From positions 1 to 64,000 of the forward strand of contig JBNKWQ010000002.1 of the NCBI GenBank assembly GCA_050299855.1: 64,000 nt of DNA, given 5' to 3'. Positions 16,537-26,133 of this stretch are shown one piece after another (position 1 is the first letter of the stretch; each line of letters opens with the position of its first letter). The notes below the pieces were generated by a model, which was given only the letters and a program-made list of their open reading frames with translations, did not search any database and was not told the origin of the DNA. The stretch is from Hahella sp050299855 (GTDB lineage: Bacteria; Pseudomonadota; Gammaproteobacteria; Pseudomonadales; Oleiphilaceae). The position numbers and the translations under genes were made by a program.

Positions 16537-18105
16537 GTGAGCGACAGCTTGATTCAGGCCCTTAAAAAACCAGCCACTTACAGCCACCCTGTGGCGGACG
16601 TTCAGCTTATCGAAACCCATATATCCTGGGTATTTCTCACTGGAACCTATGCCTATAAGGTTAAGAAACCCATGGATTATGGGTTTCTGGATTTCACAAC
16701 GCTCGACAAGCGCAAATTCTTCTGCGAAGAGGAAGTTCGCCTGAATCGCCGCCTTGCCCCTGATATTTACCTGGATGTGGTGCCTATTACCGGTACACCA
16801 CAAGCACCGGTAGTTGGCGGCGAGGGAGAGCCTTTCGAGTATGCCGTCAAGATGCGCCAGTTCAACCCGCAAACCCTGGACAAACTACCGGCGGATGCTC
16901 CCGAATGGGAAGGCTACCTGGACCAGCTGGCCAATAAGATTGCTGATTTTCATTTGAACCATACGGATAAAACAGATGCTGGAATGGATTACGGACATCC
17001 AGATGTCATCTACGCGCCTGTACAGCAAAACTTTGACCAGATTCGCCCGCTGCTGTCAGACCCAAAAGAACTACAGCAGCTCCAGTATCTGGAAGGCTGG
17101 GCAGAGAGCACTTTCCAGCGCTTGCGGGACTTAATGGAAAGCCGGGACAAAAATGGCTTTGTCCTGGAAGGCCACGGGGATATGCACTTGGGCAATGTGA
17201 CCGTGCTGAACGGTGAAGTGACCCTGTTTGACTGTATTGAATTCAACGACTCTTTCCGTTGGCGGGACGTTTACAGTGACCTGGGATTTTTGTTGATGGA
17301 CCTGGAAGACCGTGGACTAAAAGGCCAGGGTTACAGAGTACTGAATACTTACCTGGAACATACTGGGGACTTTGAAGGCCTGGCATTACTTCCCTTCTAT
17401 AAAGCCTACACGGCGATGGTACGCTGCAAAATTGCCCTGTTCACCATGGGCGCTCCGGGAATCAGCGAGGCCATGCGCGAAGCGGAACGGGCAAAATACA
17501 GACGCTACATGGATCTGGCCGAATCTTATATGGCTGTTCCCGCCCGTTTCATGATTATTACTCACGGTGTGTCCGGCTCAGGTAAAACCACGATTAGCAG
17601 CCACCTTCTGCAACGGCTAGGCGCTATTCGCCTGCGCTCAGACGTGGAAAGGAAGAGGCTGTTTGGCTTGAAGCCCCTGGATAAAACCGAATCAGCGCTG
17701 GATGCCGGCATCTATACCGCAGAAGCCAGCAGCAAAACCTATGACCTTATGGCCCAGGAAGCCGAAGCACTGCTTAAAATTGGGCAGGCTGTCATTCTGG
17801 ATGCAACCTTCCTGCGTCAAAGCCAACGCGAGCAGATGGAAGAAGTAGCCAGCGAACAAGGTGTGCCCTTTGCTATCGTTGATTGCAAAGCACCTGAAGG
17901 CAAGATCGAGGAATGGCTGGAACAACGCGCCGCTGAAGCCAAGGATGCAGCTGAAGCCAATGTTGATGTCATGCATCACCAATTGGAAGCGGCCGAGCCC
18001 TTCACGGCAGAGGAACTCTCCCATGTCGTCGCCCTGGCCACCGACAATCTGGAAGAAATTGACGCACTGGCAGACCGGCTGGCGGCCAAGCTGGGAAGAA
18101 ACTAG
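16537..18105 (+). CDS. Aminoglycoside-phosphotransferase-like / P-loop ATPase fusion protein
   Basis: A 522-residue two-domain protein. The N-terminal half is APH-kinase-like with the catalytic loop HGDMHLGN and a metal-binding FDCIEFN. The C-terminal half is a small P-loop kinase domain with GVSGSGKTTIS (about residues 350-360). Homologues are widespread in proteobacteria and are not known resistance enzymes; the substrate is unknown. The GTG at 16537 is chosen because AAAAAGGAG lies 6 bases upstream; earlier TTG and ATG codons lack such a site. It stands alone, divergent from mrcB. Confidence 0.85.
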   Translation: MSDSLIQALKKPATYSHPVADVQLIETHISWVFLTGTYAYKVKKPMDYGFLDFTTLDKRKFFCEEEVRLNRRLAPDIYLDVVPITGTPQAPVVGGEGEPFEYAVKMRQFNPQTLDKLPADAPEWEGYLDQLANKIADFHLNHTDKTDAGMDYGHPDVIYAPVQQNFDQIRPLLSDPKELQQLQYLEGWAESTFQRLRDLMESRDKNGFVLEGHGDMHLGNVTVLNGEVTLFDCIEFNDSFRWRDVYSDLGFLLMDLEDRGLKGQGYRVLNTYLEHTGDFEGLALLPFYKAYTAMVRCKIALFTMGAPGISEAMREAERAKYRRYMDLAESYMAVPARFMIITHGVSGSGKTTISSHLLQRLGAIRLRSDVERKRLFGLKPLDKTESALDAGIYTAEASSKTYDLMAQEAEALLKIGQAVILDATFLRQSQREQMEEVASEQGVPFAIVDCKAPEGKIEEWLEQRAAEAKDAAEANVDVMHHQLEAAEPFTAEELSHVVALATDNLEEIDALADRLAAKLGRN

Positions 18106-18127
18106 CCCCTTTTACCAGAGTTGCCAA

Positions 18128-18158
18128 GGGCGGTGTGTTTACAGCAAAACACCCGCCC
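18128..18158 (+). terminator. Imperfect GC-rich hairpin after the APH/ATPase gene
   Basis: GGGCGGTGTGTTT (18128-18140) pairs with AAAACACCCGCCC (18146-18158) with one slipped position around a 5-base loop. It starts 22 bp after the stop codon. There is no T run, so confidence is low. Confidence 0.35.
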
Positions 18159-18341
18159 GCCGGCATATCGCCCACAGCCCCCGGCCACTTACTCGCCATT
18201 TGCCCGCCACTTACCTGACTGGGCCAATTGCGCTGCAAATGGCACTGCACCCGAGGCTGTCTATACTGAAATCAGCCCCAAACAATTGGCAGTTAACATG
18301 AATGCCTACTGATGGCGATACCTTCCAGCAAGGAGACACCT

Positions 18342-18689
18342 ATGGACCAAGTCAAAATCATTGATCATCCGATGTATAAGCTGCTAAGGGATGAAAAGGT
18401 GGCGGAATTTAATGCACTGAAACAGAAAGGTGAGGCTACCCCCAGCCTCGAACTCTGTGATTTTCGCGGGTTGGATCTACGGGGGTTGGATGCTAAAGGG
18501 TTGAATCTCGGCGGAGCCTATTTTCGTGGCGCGGATCTTCGCGGCATCGACTTCCGTGAAACCAATTTGGAAGGCGCCAGCATCGCGGCCACCAAAATAT
18601 CCGGCTGTTATTTCCCTTTGGCTCTGCAGCCTGATGAAATCATCATGTCCCTGACCCATGGCACCCGCATGCGCTACCATTCTACCTGA
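18342..18689 (+). CDS. Pentapeptide-repeat protein
   Basis: A 115-residue protein. After a 35-residue charged N-terminus it has about eight A(D/N)LXX-type pentapeptides (CDFRG LDLRG LDAKG LNLGG AYFRG ADLRG IDFRE TNLEG), which fold as a right-handed beta-helix. The ATG at 18342 is preceded by AAGGAG at ideal spacing. The function is unknown. It is followed, in the same reading frame and with only a TGA between, by the Rieske protein, so the two are surely co-transcribed. Confidence 0.85.
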   Translation: MDQVKIIDHPMYKLLRDEKVAEFNALKQKGEATPSLELCDFRGLDLRGLDAKGLNLGGAYFRGADLRGIDFRETNLEGASIAATKISGCYFPLALQPDEIIMSLTHGTRMRYHST

Positions 18690-18698
18690 GGTATTGAT

Positions 18699-19052
18699 AT
18701 AACAGCTAAATCGACTACCATCCTGGGAACCATTGCCAGTAGCGAACTGGGCAACCTTGCCGATAGCGAGTGCCGGGGTTTCAGCTTCGAGCTGGGTAAT
18801 GTCTTTGTTGTTCGTCAACGTCAGGATTATTATGCCTACCGTAACCATTGCCCCCACCTGGGCATTGAATTGGAGTGGTTACCAGATCAATTCCTCGATC
18901 ATGCCAGGCAGTTTATTCATTGCAGCACCCATGGCGCCCTGTTCCTGATTGAAGATGGCCTTTGTATCTCCGGCCCTTGTCAGGGCCAATCTCTTACTCC
19001 GCTCCAGATACAGTTTGATGGCGAATACGTGCGCTTTGTCGATGCTGCATAA
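18699..19052 (+). CDS. Rieske [2Fe-2S] protein with no standard start codon
   Basis: A soluble Rieske-type electron-transfer protein of about 117 residues. Ligands are clear: C51-P-H53 and C75-S-T-H78, and HLGIELEWLPD and FLIEDGLCISGPCQG are typical of small stand-alone Rieske proteins in gammaproteobacteria. The frame is fully open from just after the pentapeptide stop codon, but no ATG, GTG or TTG occurs before the first cluster ligand. A GAGG at 18688-18691 (overlapping the pentapeptide TGA) is placed well for initiation at ATA 18699; ATT at 18693 is too close. Start at ATA is therefore a guess. Alternatives are readthrough of the TGA or a base error in the sequence. It converges on sfsA. 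Confidence 0.75.
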   Translation: MTAKSTTILGTIASSELGNLADSECRGFSFELGNVFVVRQRQDYYAYRNHCPHLGIELEWLPDQFLDHARQFIHCSTHGALFLIEDGLCISGPCQGQSLTPLQIQFDGEYVRFVDAA

Positions 19053-19137
19053 AATGTCCTGCATTAGGAGAATCAGACGGACAGATTTTACTGTTGGCTT
19101 GAATCATCACCCTGCCTGCCATCTAGCCCGTATCAAT

Positions 19138-19863
19138 CTAGCCCGTATCAATCTCATCCGAATAAACGGGCACCGCAGCCTCGATAACGATCTCATCCGG
19201 TGATATTCGGCTCTTATATCCTATGACTTCCACCCCGGCAGCTTTGGCAGCCTTCAACGCACCAGCGTATACAGGGTCAATATGTGCCGCAGCCCGAACG
19301 CTCTCAATCCCTGTGTGGTTCACCACATAACACAGCACTGCGCGGAAACCCTGCTGCACCATGGTGGCCAGTTCTTCCAGGTGTTTAGTGGCACGGGCAC
19401 TTACCGCATCCGGAAAATAGCCTTGCCCATGCTCAAGCAAGGTGACATTTTTCACCTCCACATAACAGTCCGGCATTGTGTCATGCCCGCTTAACAACCA
19501 GTCTGCACGGCTGTTCTGAAGTCCATAGCGGACTTCAGGGCGCATCTCTGAGTATCCCTGCAGCTCTTTAATCACCCCCGCCTTGACCGCCTCTCCAACC
19601 AGAGCGTTAGGCCTTGAAGTGTTGATACATATCCAATGACCTGCCTGAGTCTGTCCCAACTCCCAGGTAAAGGGATATTTACGCTTGGGATTTTCAGCAC
19701 GACTGTAATAGACACGGGTACCTGGCTCGGCACAGCCTTTCATTGATCCTGTATTAGGACAATGCAACGTCAGCTCCTGACCACTATCCAAACGAATATC
19801 GGCCAGGAAACGTTTGTAACGCTGAATCAGGGTACCGGCTACGGGTTCCAAGTGTAGTTTCAA
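19138..19863 (-). CDS. sfsA: Sugar fermentation stimulation protein homologue SfsA
   Basis: A 241-residue SfsA-family protein: an OB-fold N-terminus (CPNTGSMKGCAEPG) and a nuclease-like C-terminal domain with YVEVKNVTL and FPDAVSARATKHL. E. coli SfsA binds DNA and affects maltose gene expression; the true biochemical role is unsettled. It is divergent from dksA, a conserved neighbourhood. Its last 15 bases including the stop are tandemly duplicated (19121-19135 and 19136-19150). Confidence 0.93.
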   Translation of the reverse strand: MKLHLEPVAGTLIQRYKRFLADIRLDSGQELTLHCPNTGSMKGCAEPGTRVYYSRAENPKRKYPFTWELGQTQAGHWICINTSRPNALVGEAVKAGVIKELQGYSEMRPEVRYGLQNSRADWLLSGHDTMPDCYVEVKNVTLLEHGQGYFPDAVSARATKHLEELATMVQQGFRAVLCYVVNHTGIESVRAAAHIDPVYAGALKAAKAAGVEVIGYKSRISPDEIVIEAAVPVYSDEIDTG

Positions 19864-20129
19864 AAAAGCCTCCTTTTAGTGCACTATTAGGCATTTGGAT
19901 CTGAATATTGGGGATACAAAGTTATAACGATAAAAATTCTCAAAACAAATTTAATGGGCTACTTTGAAAAGAGTTGGCGCGAAGGACAGAGATCTGCTAT
20001 TTTTCGCACGCTTAGCGGCGGTTAAATCGCCAATCATACCAAACAGGTGGCTCCCGGACCTATCAGCCATGGCCTATTACAGGCCTGATGGAAGGGATCG
20101 CCGGGCAGTTTCAACATGGGGCAGAGCAT

Positions 20130-20570
20130 ATGCCAAAGACACAAGCGAAAAGCGCTGAAAAGTTTACTAATTTCACACCTTACGAGCCTAAGAAGGGTGA
20201 GGAATACATGAGTGCCGGTCAGCTTGAGCACTTTAAACAGATGTTGCTGGACTGGAAACAGGAACTCATGGAAGAAGTGGACCGCACCATGCATCACATG
20301 CAGGAGGATGCGGCCAATTATGCAGATCCCAGCGATCGGGCCACCCAGGAAGAAGAGTTCAGCCTGGAACTGAGAACCCGGGACCGTGAACGCAAGCTGA
20401 TTAAAAAGATTGACCAGACCATCGAACTGATTGACCGTCAGGACTATGGCTTCTGCGATTCCTGTGGTGTTGAGATCGGTATCCGTCGCCTGGAAGCGCG
20501 CCCCACAGCAACACTTTGCATTGATTGCAAAACGCTGGCGGAAATCAAGGAAAAACAGACCGGCATCTAA
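20130..20570 (+). CDS. dksA: RNA polymerase-binding transcription factor DksA
   Basis: Binds the secondary channel of RNA polymerase and, with ppGpp, represses rRNA promoters and activates amino-acid promoters. 146 residues from MPKTQ: a coiled coil with the acidic tip DPSDRA, then a four-cysteine zinc finger (CDSC...CIDC), and the invariant GIRRLEARP. The open frame begins 14 codons earlier, but family alignment from memory (P. aeruginosa N-terminus) supports this start. gluQ follows after 24 bp, as in most gammaproteobacteria. The rrn promoters at the left end of the window are the kind it acts on. Confidence 0.95.
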   Translation: MPKTQAKSAEKFTNFTPYEPKKGEEYMSAGQLEHFKQMLLDWKQELMEEVDRTMHHMQEDAANYADPSDRATQEEEFSLELRTRDRERKLIKKIDQTIELIDRQDYGFCDSCGVEIGIRRLEARPTATLCIDCKTLAEIKEKQTGI

Positions 20571-20594
20571 TCTGCTGCGGTCCAGTTTCGGCCC

Positions 20595-21497
20595 ATGCCG
20601 TCATCCAGTGTTCCCTACAGGGGGCGATTCGCCCCCTCTCCAACTGGCCCCCTCCATTTCGGCTCTCTTGTCGGCGCCCTCTGCAGCTATCTGGATGCCA
20701 GACAGCATCAGGGCGAATGGCTCCTTCGCATCGAAGACATCGATCCTTTAAGAGAACAACCCGGTGCCGGAGATAAAATTCTGCAGTCCCTGGAAGCCCA
20801 CCATCTGTTCTGGGATAGGCAGGTATCCTACCAGTCTCAACACCAAGCCCGTTATGAGTACATTCTTGCCCAGTTGTTAGCACAGCGATTTGTGTATTTC
20901 TGCCCATGCAGCAGACGCCAATTACAGGAACGCCAGGGTCGCCATCTATTGGCCTGCGAACAACGCCTTGTTAATCAGGCTTCAGGTCTCGCGCTACGCT
21001 TTGCCGTTACTGAGGGTTGTCATTATTTTGCTGACACTTTTCAAGGTGATATTACTTATACCCTGCACCCAGGAACCGATGACTTTGTCCTCAAGCGCAA
21101 GGAAGGCTTCTATGCCTATCAGCTGGCGGTGGTCAGTGATGATATCGCCCAGCAGATAACCCATGTAGTCAGGGGTATCGACCTTATCGAGTCGACCCCC
21201 CTGCAACTGCAACTCTATCAAGCAATCGGGGCTGCACCTCCGCAATTTGGTCACTTCCCGGTAGTCGTCACCCAGGACGGCCAGAAGCTGAGCAAACAAC
21301 GGCTATCTCCAGCATTGGATGATCGGACGGTTATGCGCAACCTGCGTCTCGCAGCCCAAGCCCTACAGCTTCTGTCACAACAAGAACCATGCCCGGAGCA
21401 GCCGGATACCTTGCTGGAACTACTGGTACAACGCTGGTCTATTCGTCATCTAGCCGGCGTCAAAGCACTTCCCGCCCCTGCGGAAGAAGTTGTTTGA
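20595..21497 (+). CDS. gluQ: Glutamyl-Q tRNA(Asp) synthetase
   Basis: Attaches glutamate to the queuosine base at the wobble position of tRNA-Asp; a shortened GluRS lacking the anticodon-binding domain. 300 residues with RFAPSPTGPLHFGS (HIGH motif at 21-24), a zinc site (C103-x-C105 with C121), VRGIDLIESTP, and KLSKQ as the KMSKS-like loop. It directly follows dksA and precedes the cbr genes. Confidence 0.95.
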   Translation: MPSSSVPYRGRFAPSPTGPLHFGSLVGALCSYLDARQHQGEWLLRIEDIDPLREQPGAGDKILQSLEAHHLFWDRQVSYQSQHQARYEYILAQLLAQRFVYFCPCSRRQLQERQGRHLLACEQRLVNQASGLALRFAVTEGCHYFADTFQGDITYTLHPGTDDFVLKRKEGFYAYQLAVVSDDIAQQITHVVRGIDLIESTPLQLQLYQAIGAAPPQFGHFPVVVTQDGQKLSKQRLSPALDDRTVMRNLRLAAQALQLLSQQEPCPEQPDTLLELLVQRWSIRHLAGVKALPAPAEEVV

Positions 21498-21620
21498 TTC
21501 TTTTCAGATCTTCATACCACACCAGTTTGCATAGCATAAGAGTTTGCCGGAAAAGGAATTTTTGCATGGATGACACGGGTTCAGTACCATGTCGGGGTCG
21601 TAATTGAGGCCATAAATTGC

Positions 21621-21797
21621 ATGTATATCTACCGTTTGGTCTTTTTGTTGATATTGGGGGTTTATATCTTTTCCCCGGTCATTATGGACTGGTGGATAGC
21701 CCCCGGCGGCGCCTGGTACCGCCCTTACGTCATATGGCTGGCTATTATCGCACTCGCCTACTGGCTGGAACGCAAGCGGGGGCCGAATGAACTTTAG
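21621..21797 (+). CDS. Small membrane protein upstream of cbrA (CbrX-like)
   Basis: A 58-residue protein with two hydrophobic helices separated by SPVIMDWWIAPGGAWYRPY, ending in a basic tail. It occupies the place of cbrX in Pseudomonas, a small gene that overlaps cbrA. Here the last 11 bases overlap the cbrA start, so cbrA translation is probably coupled to it. A longer frame starts at 21570; the ATG at 21621 gives the natural hydrophobic N-terminus. The molecular role is unknown. Confidence 0.75.
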   Translation: MYIYRLVFLLILGVYIFSPVIMDWWIAPGGAWYRPYVIWLAIIALAYWLERKRGPNEL

Positions 21798-24744
21798 CGC
21801 CTGGCAATTGCTGGGCATGGGCGGAATCTACCTTTCGGTATTATTCGGACTGGCCTACCTGAGTGAACGCGGTCTGGTGCCTTTGCGTTGGGTTCGACAC
21901 CCGGCAGTTTACATACTCTCCCTTGGTGTCTATGCCAGTGCTTGGGCCTTTTACGGCTCTGTCGGCCTGGCCTTCGAATACGGTTATGGCTTCCTGGCGT
22001 TTTACCTGGGCATTTGCGGCGCTTTTCTGCTGGCCCCGGTATTATTGATGCCTATTCTCAGGATTGCCAAATCCTACCAGCTTACGTCTATAGCCGACCT
22101 TTTCACCTTCCGCTACCGTAGCCAGTGGGCGGGAACCCTCAGCACCATGTGCATGATCGTCAGCTCCATGTGCCTGCTTGCCCTCCAATTCCAGGCTGTC
22201 ATGACATCCATGGAAGTGCTGACCGGCTCCAGCCATGATTTCTGGGTCGGTTTGGGGTTCTGCTGCTTGGTGGTGATATTTACCATTTTCTTCGGTGCCC
22301 GGGGGCAGTCCCGGGTGGAACGTCATCCCAGTTTGATTGTCGGCATCGCCCTGGAAGGCCTGTTCAAGATTGTCATTATCCTGGTCCTCGGCATTATTGT
22401 TTCCTACAAGGTTTTTGGCGGTTTCGGCGAAGTCAGTCAGTGGCTCACAGAAAATGCCCAGCGGGTCAGCTCAATGGATCGACATTTGGAAGATGGACCC
22501 TGGCGGGCCCTACTGCTGATATTTTTCGCTTCGGCACTGGTGATGCCACACATGTTTCACATGATTTTCACCGAAAACCTGAATTCCCAGGCACTCTATA
22601 AAGCCAGCTGGGGGCTTCCCCTCTACCTGCTGCTGATCAGCATTCCCGTCCCTATATTTATGTGGGCTGGAATAAAAATGTCAGTACCAACTTCTCCGGA
22701 CTACTTCATCCTTGGGCTGGGCTCACGCCTGGACCTGCCTTGGTTTAATTCAGTGGCATTTCTTGGCGGTCTGACCGCTGCATCCGGGTTACTGATAGTA
22801 AGCTGCCTGGCCCTGGCTTCAATGACCCTCAACCATATTATTCTACCGGTGTACCAACCGCTGGCCCGCAGTGACATCTACAGCTGGCTGACCTGGGTGC
22901 GCCGGTTGCTGATCACAATAATCCTCGGCAGCGCTTATGTATTCGCAGTCTGGCTGAACAACCGTCTGAGCTTGTCAGAGCTTGGCGTGCTGGCATTCTC
23001 CGCCGGTCTGCAGCTATTACCCGGCGTCCTTAGCGTTATCTACTGGCCACTGGGCAATCGCTTTGGGTTTATTTGGGGCCTCTGTACAGGTTTCGGCATT
23101 TGGTTGATAACCCTGGCGCTACCGATGGTGTTAGGCATTGACTTGACGACAATGGGGCTTTGGCCATCCGACTATCGCCTGAATACTAGCGACTGGCACT
23201 ATTATGTGATGTTTTCCCTGACCGCTAACATTGGCGTCTTTGTTGCCCTGTCACTCTTTTTCAAGATGTCACCTGAAGAAGAGCGTTCAGCTCAGGCCTG
23301 CTCAGTCGATACTCTAATGCGACCTTCCCGGCGGGAGTTGATTGCCGCCAGCTCAGAAGAATTTAAAGACTTTCTTGCAGTACCGCTGGGTCAAAAGGCG
23401 GCAGACCGCGAAGTCAACCATGCAATAGCCCAGCTGCAACTGCAGGAGGTGGAATTCCGCCCCTATGCTCTGCGACGTTTGCGCGACCAGATTGAGGCGA
23501 ATCTGTCAGGTCTTTTGGGACCTGCCATCGCCCAGGATATCGTCAAGCAGTACCTGCAGTTCAAACCGGCAAGCAGCTCAGCTCCTGCTCAGGATATTTA
23601 CTTTGTTGAAACCAAACTGGAGGACTACCACCACCGCTTGAGCGGATTGGCCGGCGAGCTGGATACTTTGCGCCGTTACCATCGCCAGACCCTGCAGAAC
23701 CTTCCTATTGCTTCCTGTTCATTGGGAGTGGATTTAGAAGTACTGATGTGGAACCAGGCCATGGAACATATTACGGGCATTAGCGCGCCGCAGGTTATAG
23801 GTTCACATATCAGCTCCATCGATCCTCCCTGGGCCGAACTATTGTTTACCTTCGCCAATGACGAGGACAGACACGTCTCCAAGAAGCGCATCGACCTTGA
23901 AGGTCGTCCCCACTGGTTTAACCTGCACAAAGCCACCATCGACAGCGATGCGGCAGGGCAGGTTCTGATGATTGAGGACTATACCGAAACCCAGCTGTTG
24001 GAAGAGGAACTGATTCACAGCGAGCGCCTGGCTTCTGTCGGCCGACTCGCCGCAGGTGTTGCTCATGAAATCGGCAACCCGGTGACCGGTATCGCCTGCC
24101 TGGCACAGAACCTAAAGCTAATGACCGGTGATGATGAAGTATTACAGGCCGCCAGCCAGATTACCGACCAGACCCAACGCATCTCGCGCATACTGCAAAC
24201 CCTGATGCGTTTCAGCCGGTCGGGAAATTACAGCCAGTCAGTACAGCACGAACCGACCCAACTCAAACGTTGCGTTGACGAGGCAATCCACTTACTCTCT
24301 CTTTCTGCAGCGAACCCGCAAGTCGACTTTATTAATGAAGTTCCGGGCCATATTAATGTCATGGGGGATGGCCAGCGGCTGGTACAGGTGTTTGTCAATC
24401 TTCTCAGCAATGCACGTGACGCGTCACTGCAGGAGGGTCGCATCTGGGTCAGGGCAGGCATTGAGGATTACACCACCAGGATCGAAGTGGAAGACGAAGG
24501 CTCCGGCATCGAAACCGAGCAGATTGATCATCTATTTGAACCTTTTTTCACTACCAAAGATCCTGACAAGGGCACCGGTTTAGGTTTAGCTTTGGTATAC
24601 AGTATTGTAGAAGAACATTACGGCCACATCCGAATTGAAAGTCCCGCTGATCCGGATACCGGCCTGGGTACCCGCGTGGTCATGCAAATTCCCGCTGCGG
24701 CTGCTGAAAAATTTCCGCCGAATGAAATACACACGGAATCCTGA
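21787..24744 (+). CDS. cbrA: Sensor histidine kinase CbrA with solute-symporter domain
   Basis: A 985-residue membrane sensor of the CbrAB carbon/nitrogen balance system. The N-terminal ~500 residues form a 13-helix SLC5/SSF transporter-like module (histidine uptake in Pseudomonas), then a STAC linker region, a PAS domain (about 635-740), a dimerisation domain with the phospho-accepting H760 in VAHEIGNPVTG, and a HATPase domain with NLLSNARDAS, DEGSGIE, FEPFFTTK and GTGLGLAL. It overlaps the small upstream gene by 11 bases and is followed by cbrB after 3 bp. The combination of a transporter-like sensor with an NtrC-type partner is diagnostic. Confidence 0.95.
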   Translation: MNFSAWQLLGMGGIYLSVLFGLAYLSERGLVPLRWVRHPAVYILSLGVYASAWAFYGSVGLAFEYGYGFLAFYLGICGAFLLAPVLLMPILRIAKSYQLTSIADLFTFRYRSQWAGTLSTMCMIVSSMCLLALQFQAVMTSMEVLTGSSHDFWVGLGFCCLVVIFTIFFGARGQSRVERHPSLIVGIALEGLFKIVIILVLGIIVSYKVFGGFGEVSQWLTENAQRVSSMDRHLEDGPWRALLLIFFASALVMPHMFHMIFTENLNSQALYKASWGLPLYLLLISIPVPIFMWAGIKMSVPTSPDYFILGLGSRLDLPWFNSVAFLGGLTAASGLLIVSCLALASMTLNHIILPVYQPLARSDIYSWLTWVRRLLITIILGSAYVFAVWLNNRLSLSELGVLAFSAGLQLLPGVLSVIYWPLGNRFGFIWGLCTGFGIWLITLALPMVLGIDLTTMGLWPSDYRLNTSDWHYYVMFSLTANIGVFVALSLFFKMSPEEERSAQACSVDTLMRPSRRELIAASSEEFKDFLAVPLGQKAADREVNHAIAQLQLQEVEFRPYALRRLRDQIEANLSGLLGPAIAQDIVKQYLQFKPASSSAPAQDIYFVETKLEDYHHRLSGLAGELDTLRRYHRQTLQNLPIASCSLGVDLEVLMWNQAMEHITGISAPQVIGSHISSIDPPWAELLFTFANDEDRHVSKKRIDLEGRPHWFNLHKATIDSDAAGQVLMIEDYTETQLLEEELIHSERLASVGRLAAGVAHEIGNPVTGIACLAQNLKLMTGDDEVLQAASQITDQTQRISRILQTLMRFSRSGNYSQSVQHEPTQLKRCVDEAIHLLSLSAANPQVDFINEVPGHINVMGDGQRLVQVFVNLLSNARDASLQEGRIWVRAGIEDYTTRIEVEDEGSGIETEQIDHLFEPFFTTKDPDKGTGLGLALVYSIVEEHYGHIRIESPADPDTGLGTRVVMQIPAAAAEKFPPNEIHTES

Positions 24745-24747
24745 TAT

Positions 24748-26130
24748 ATGGCTTTAATCTTAGTAGTTGAAGACGAAAGCATTATTCGCTCAGCCCTCAA
24801 GCGTCTACTCGAACACAACAGTCACCAAGTACTCGAAGCTGAGTCGGTAGACGCCGCCGTGACCATTATTGAAGAGACGCCTCCCGATATAATCGTCTCT
24901 GATCTGCGCTTACCCGGCAGGCCGGGTACAGATCTGATTACGCTAACCGATATTCCGGTACTTATCATGACCAGCTACGCGAGCCTGAGGTCTGCCGTGG
25001 ATTCCATGAAGCTGGGCGCGATGGACTACATTGCCAAACCCTTTGATCATGATGAGATGCTGACTTCAATTCAGGCCATTCTTGATCGCAAAGCACATAA
25101 GGTCAGCACTCCACCTGTTGCAACATTAATTAGTGATACAGCCTCCCAGCAGGCGGATCTGCATCAGATCATGTTTGGCGAATGCGAGGAAATGCAGAAA
25201 CTTTTTGACCTGATAGGTAAGGTAGCTCCCACTGATACTACTGTTCTGATTCAGGGAGAGTCCGGTACGGGCAAAGAGCTTGCGGCCAAGGCACTACATA
25301 TGTTGAGCCCTCGCCAGCCGGCCCCCCTGATATCGGTAAACTGCGCCGCTATTCCCGAAACCCTGATTGAATCCGAGTTATTTGGCCATGAGAAAGGCGC
25401 CTTTACCGGTGCCGTGGGGGCTAGAAGCGGTCTGATTGAAGCCGCCGATGGCGGCACACTGTTTCTGGACGAAATAGGTGAATTACCCCTCGAAGCCCAG
25501 GCCCGGTTGTTACGAGTATTACAGGAAGGTGAAATCCGCCGGGTCGGTTCCACTTTGTCCAAGAAAGTAGACGTGCGCCTGGTTGCAGCAACCCATCGTA
25601 ATCTGAAAGCCATGACCAAAACCGGCGAATTCAGAGAAGACCTTTATTACCGCCTGAATGTCATGCAGTTGAAAATCCCCCCCCTGCGCGCCCGGGAAGA
25701 GGATGTAATCGGGCTTGCCAAAATGCTGCTGAAAAAAATTGGCCAGCGCATGAATAAACCAAACCTCAAATTTGACCGTGACGCCCTCCTGGTTATCCGT
25801 CACTACCAATGGCCCGGCAACGTTCGTGAAATGGAAAATGCTGTCGAACGGGCAGTTATCCTGTCAGACAGTGACGAGATATCGGCCAATCTGCTGGACA
25901 TTGAACTAGAAGGAGAATACGAACTTCCAGAAGGTATGATGGGGGCTGAAAAGGGTGGAGATAAGGCCGCCGACCTATCCCTGGAAGACTACTTTCAACA
26001 TTTTGTCCTGGAAAATCAGGACACAATGAGCGAAACCGAACTGGCCAAGAAGCTGGGCATTAGCCGCAAAAGCTTGTGGGAGCGGCGACAACGCCTGGGC
26101 ATACCCAGGACTAAAAAGAGTGTAAAGTAA
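24748..26130 (+). CDS. cbrB: NtrC-family sigma-54 response regulator CbrB
   Basis: A 460-residue activator of sigma-54 promoters. Receiver domain with phospho-acceptor D52 (VSDLRLP); AAA+ domain with GESGTGKE (Walker A), GAFTGA at 217-222 (sigma-54 contact), TLFLDEIGELPL (Walker B) and an intact arginine-finger region; and a Fis-type helix-turn-helix at the C-terminus (SETELAKKLGISRKSLWERR). Its main known target in Pseudomonas is the small RNA CrcZ, whose gene lies just downstream, as it does here. Confidence 0.95.
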   Translation: MALILVVEDESIIRSALKRLLEHNSHQVLEAESVDAAVTIIEETPPDIIVSDLRLPGRPGTDLITLTDIPVLIMTSYASLRSAVDSMKLGAMDYIAKPFDHDEMLTSIQAILDRKAHKVSTPPVATLISDTASQQADLHQIMFGECEEMQKLFDLIGKVAPTDTTVLIQGESGTGKELAAKALHMLSPRQPAPLISVNCAAIPETLIESELFGHEKGAFTGAVGARSGLIEAADGGTLFLDEIGELPLEAQARLLRVLQEGEIRRVGSTLSKKVDVRLVAATHRNLKAMTKTGEFREDLYYRLNVMQLKIPPLRAREEDVIGLAKMLLKKIGQRMNKPNLKFDRDALLVIRHYQWPGNVREMENAVERAVILSDSDEISANLLDIELEGEYELPEGMMGAEKGGDKAADLSLEDYFQHFVLENQDTMSETELAKKLGISRKSLWERRQRLGIPRTKKSVK

Positions 26131-26133
26131 TCT

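Noticed and set aside
16537..17550. Antibiotic resistance gene because of the aminoglycoside-phosphotransferase-like domain
   Set aside because: The domain is fused to a P-loop kinase in a common housekeeping-type family; the APH fold alone does not indicate resistance.
18687..18689. TGA between the pentapeptide and Rieske frames as a selenocysteine codon
   Set aside because: No SECIS-like hairpin was recognised right after it, no selA/selB/selC is visible, and neither protein family is known to use selenocysteine there. Kept only as a minor alternative.
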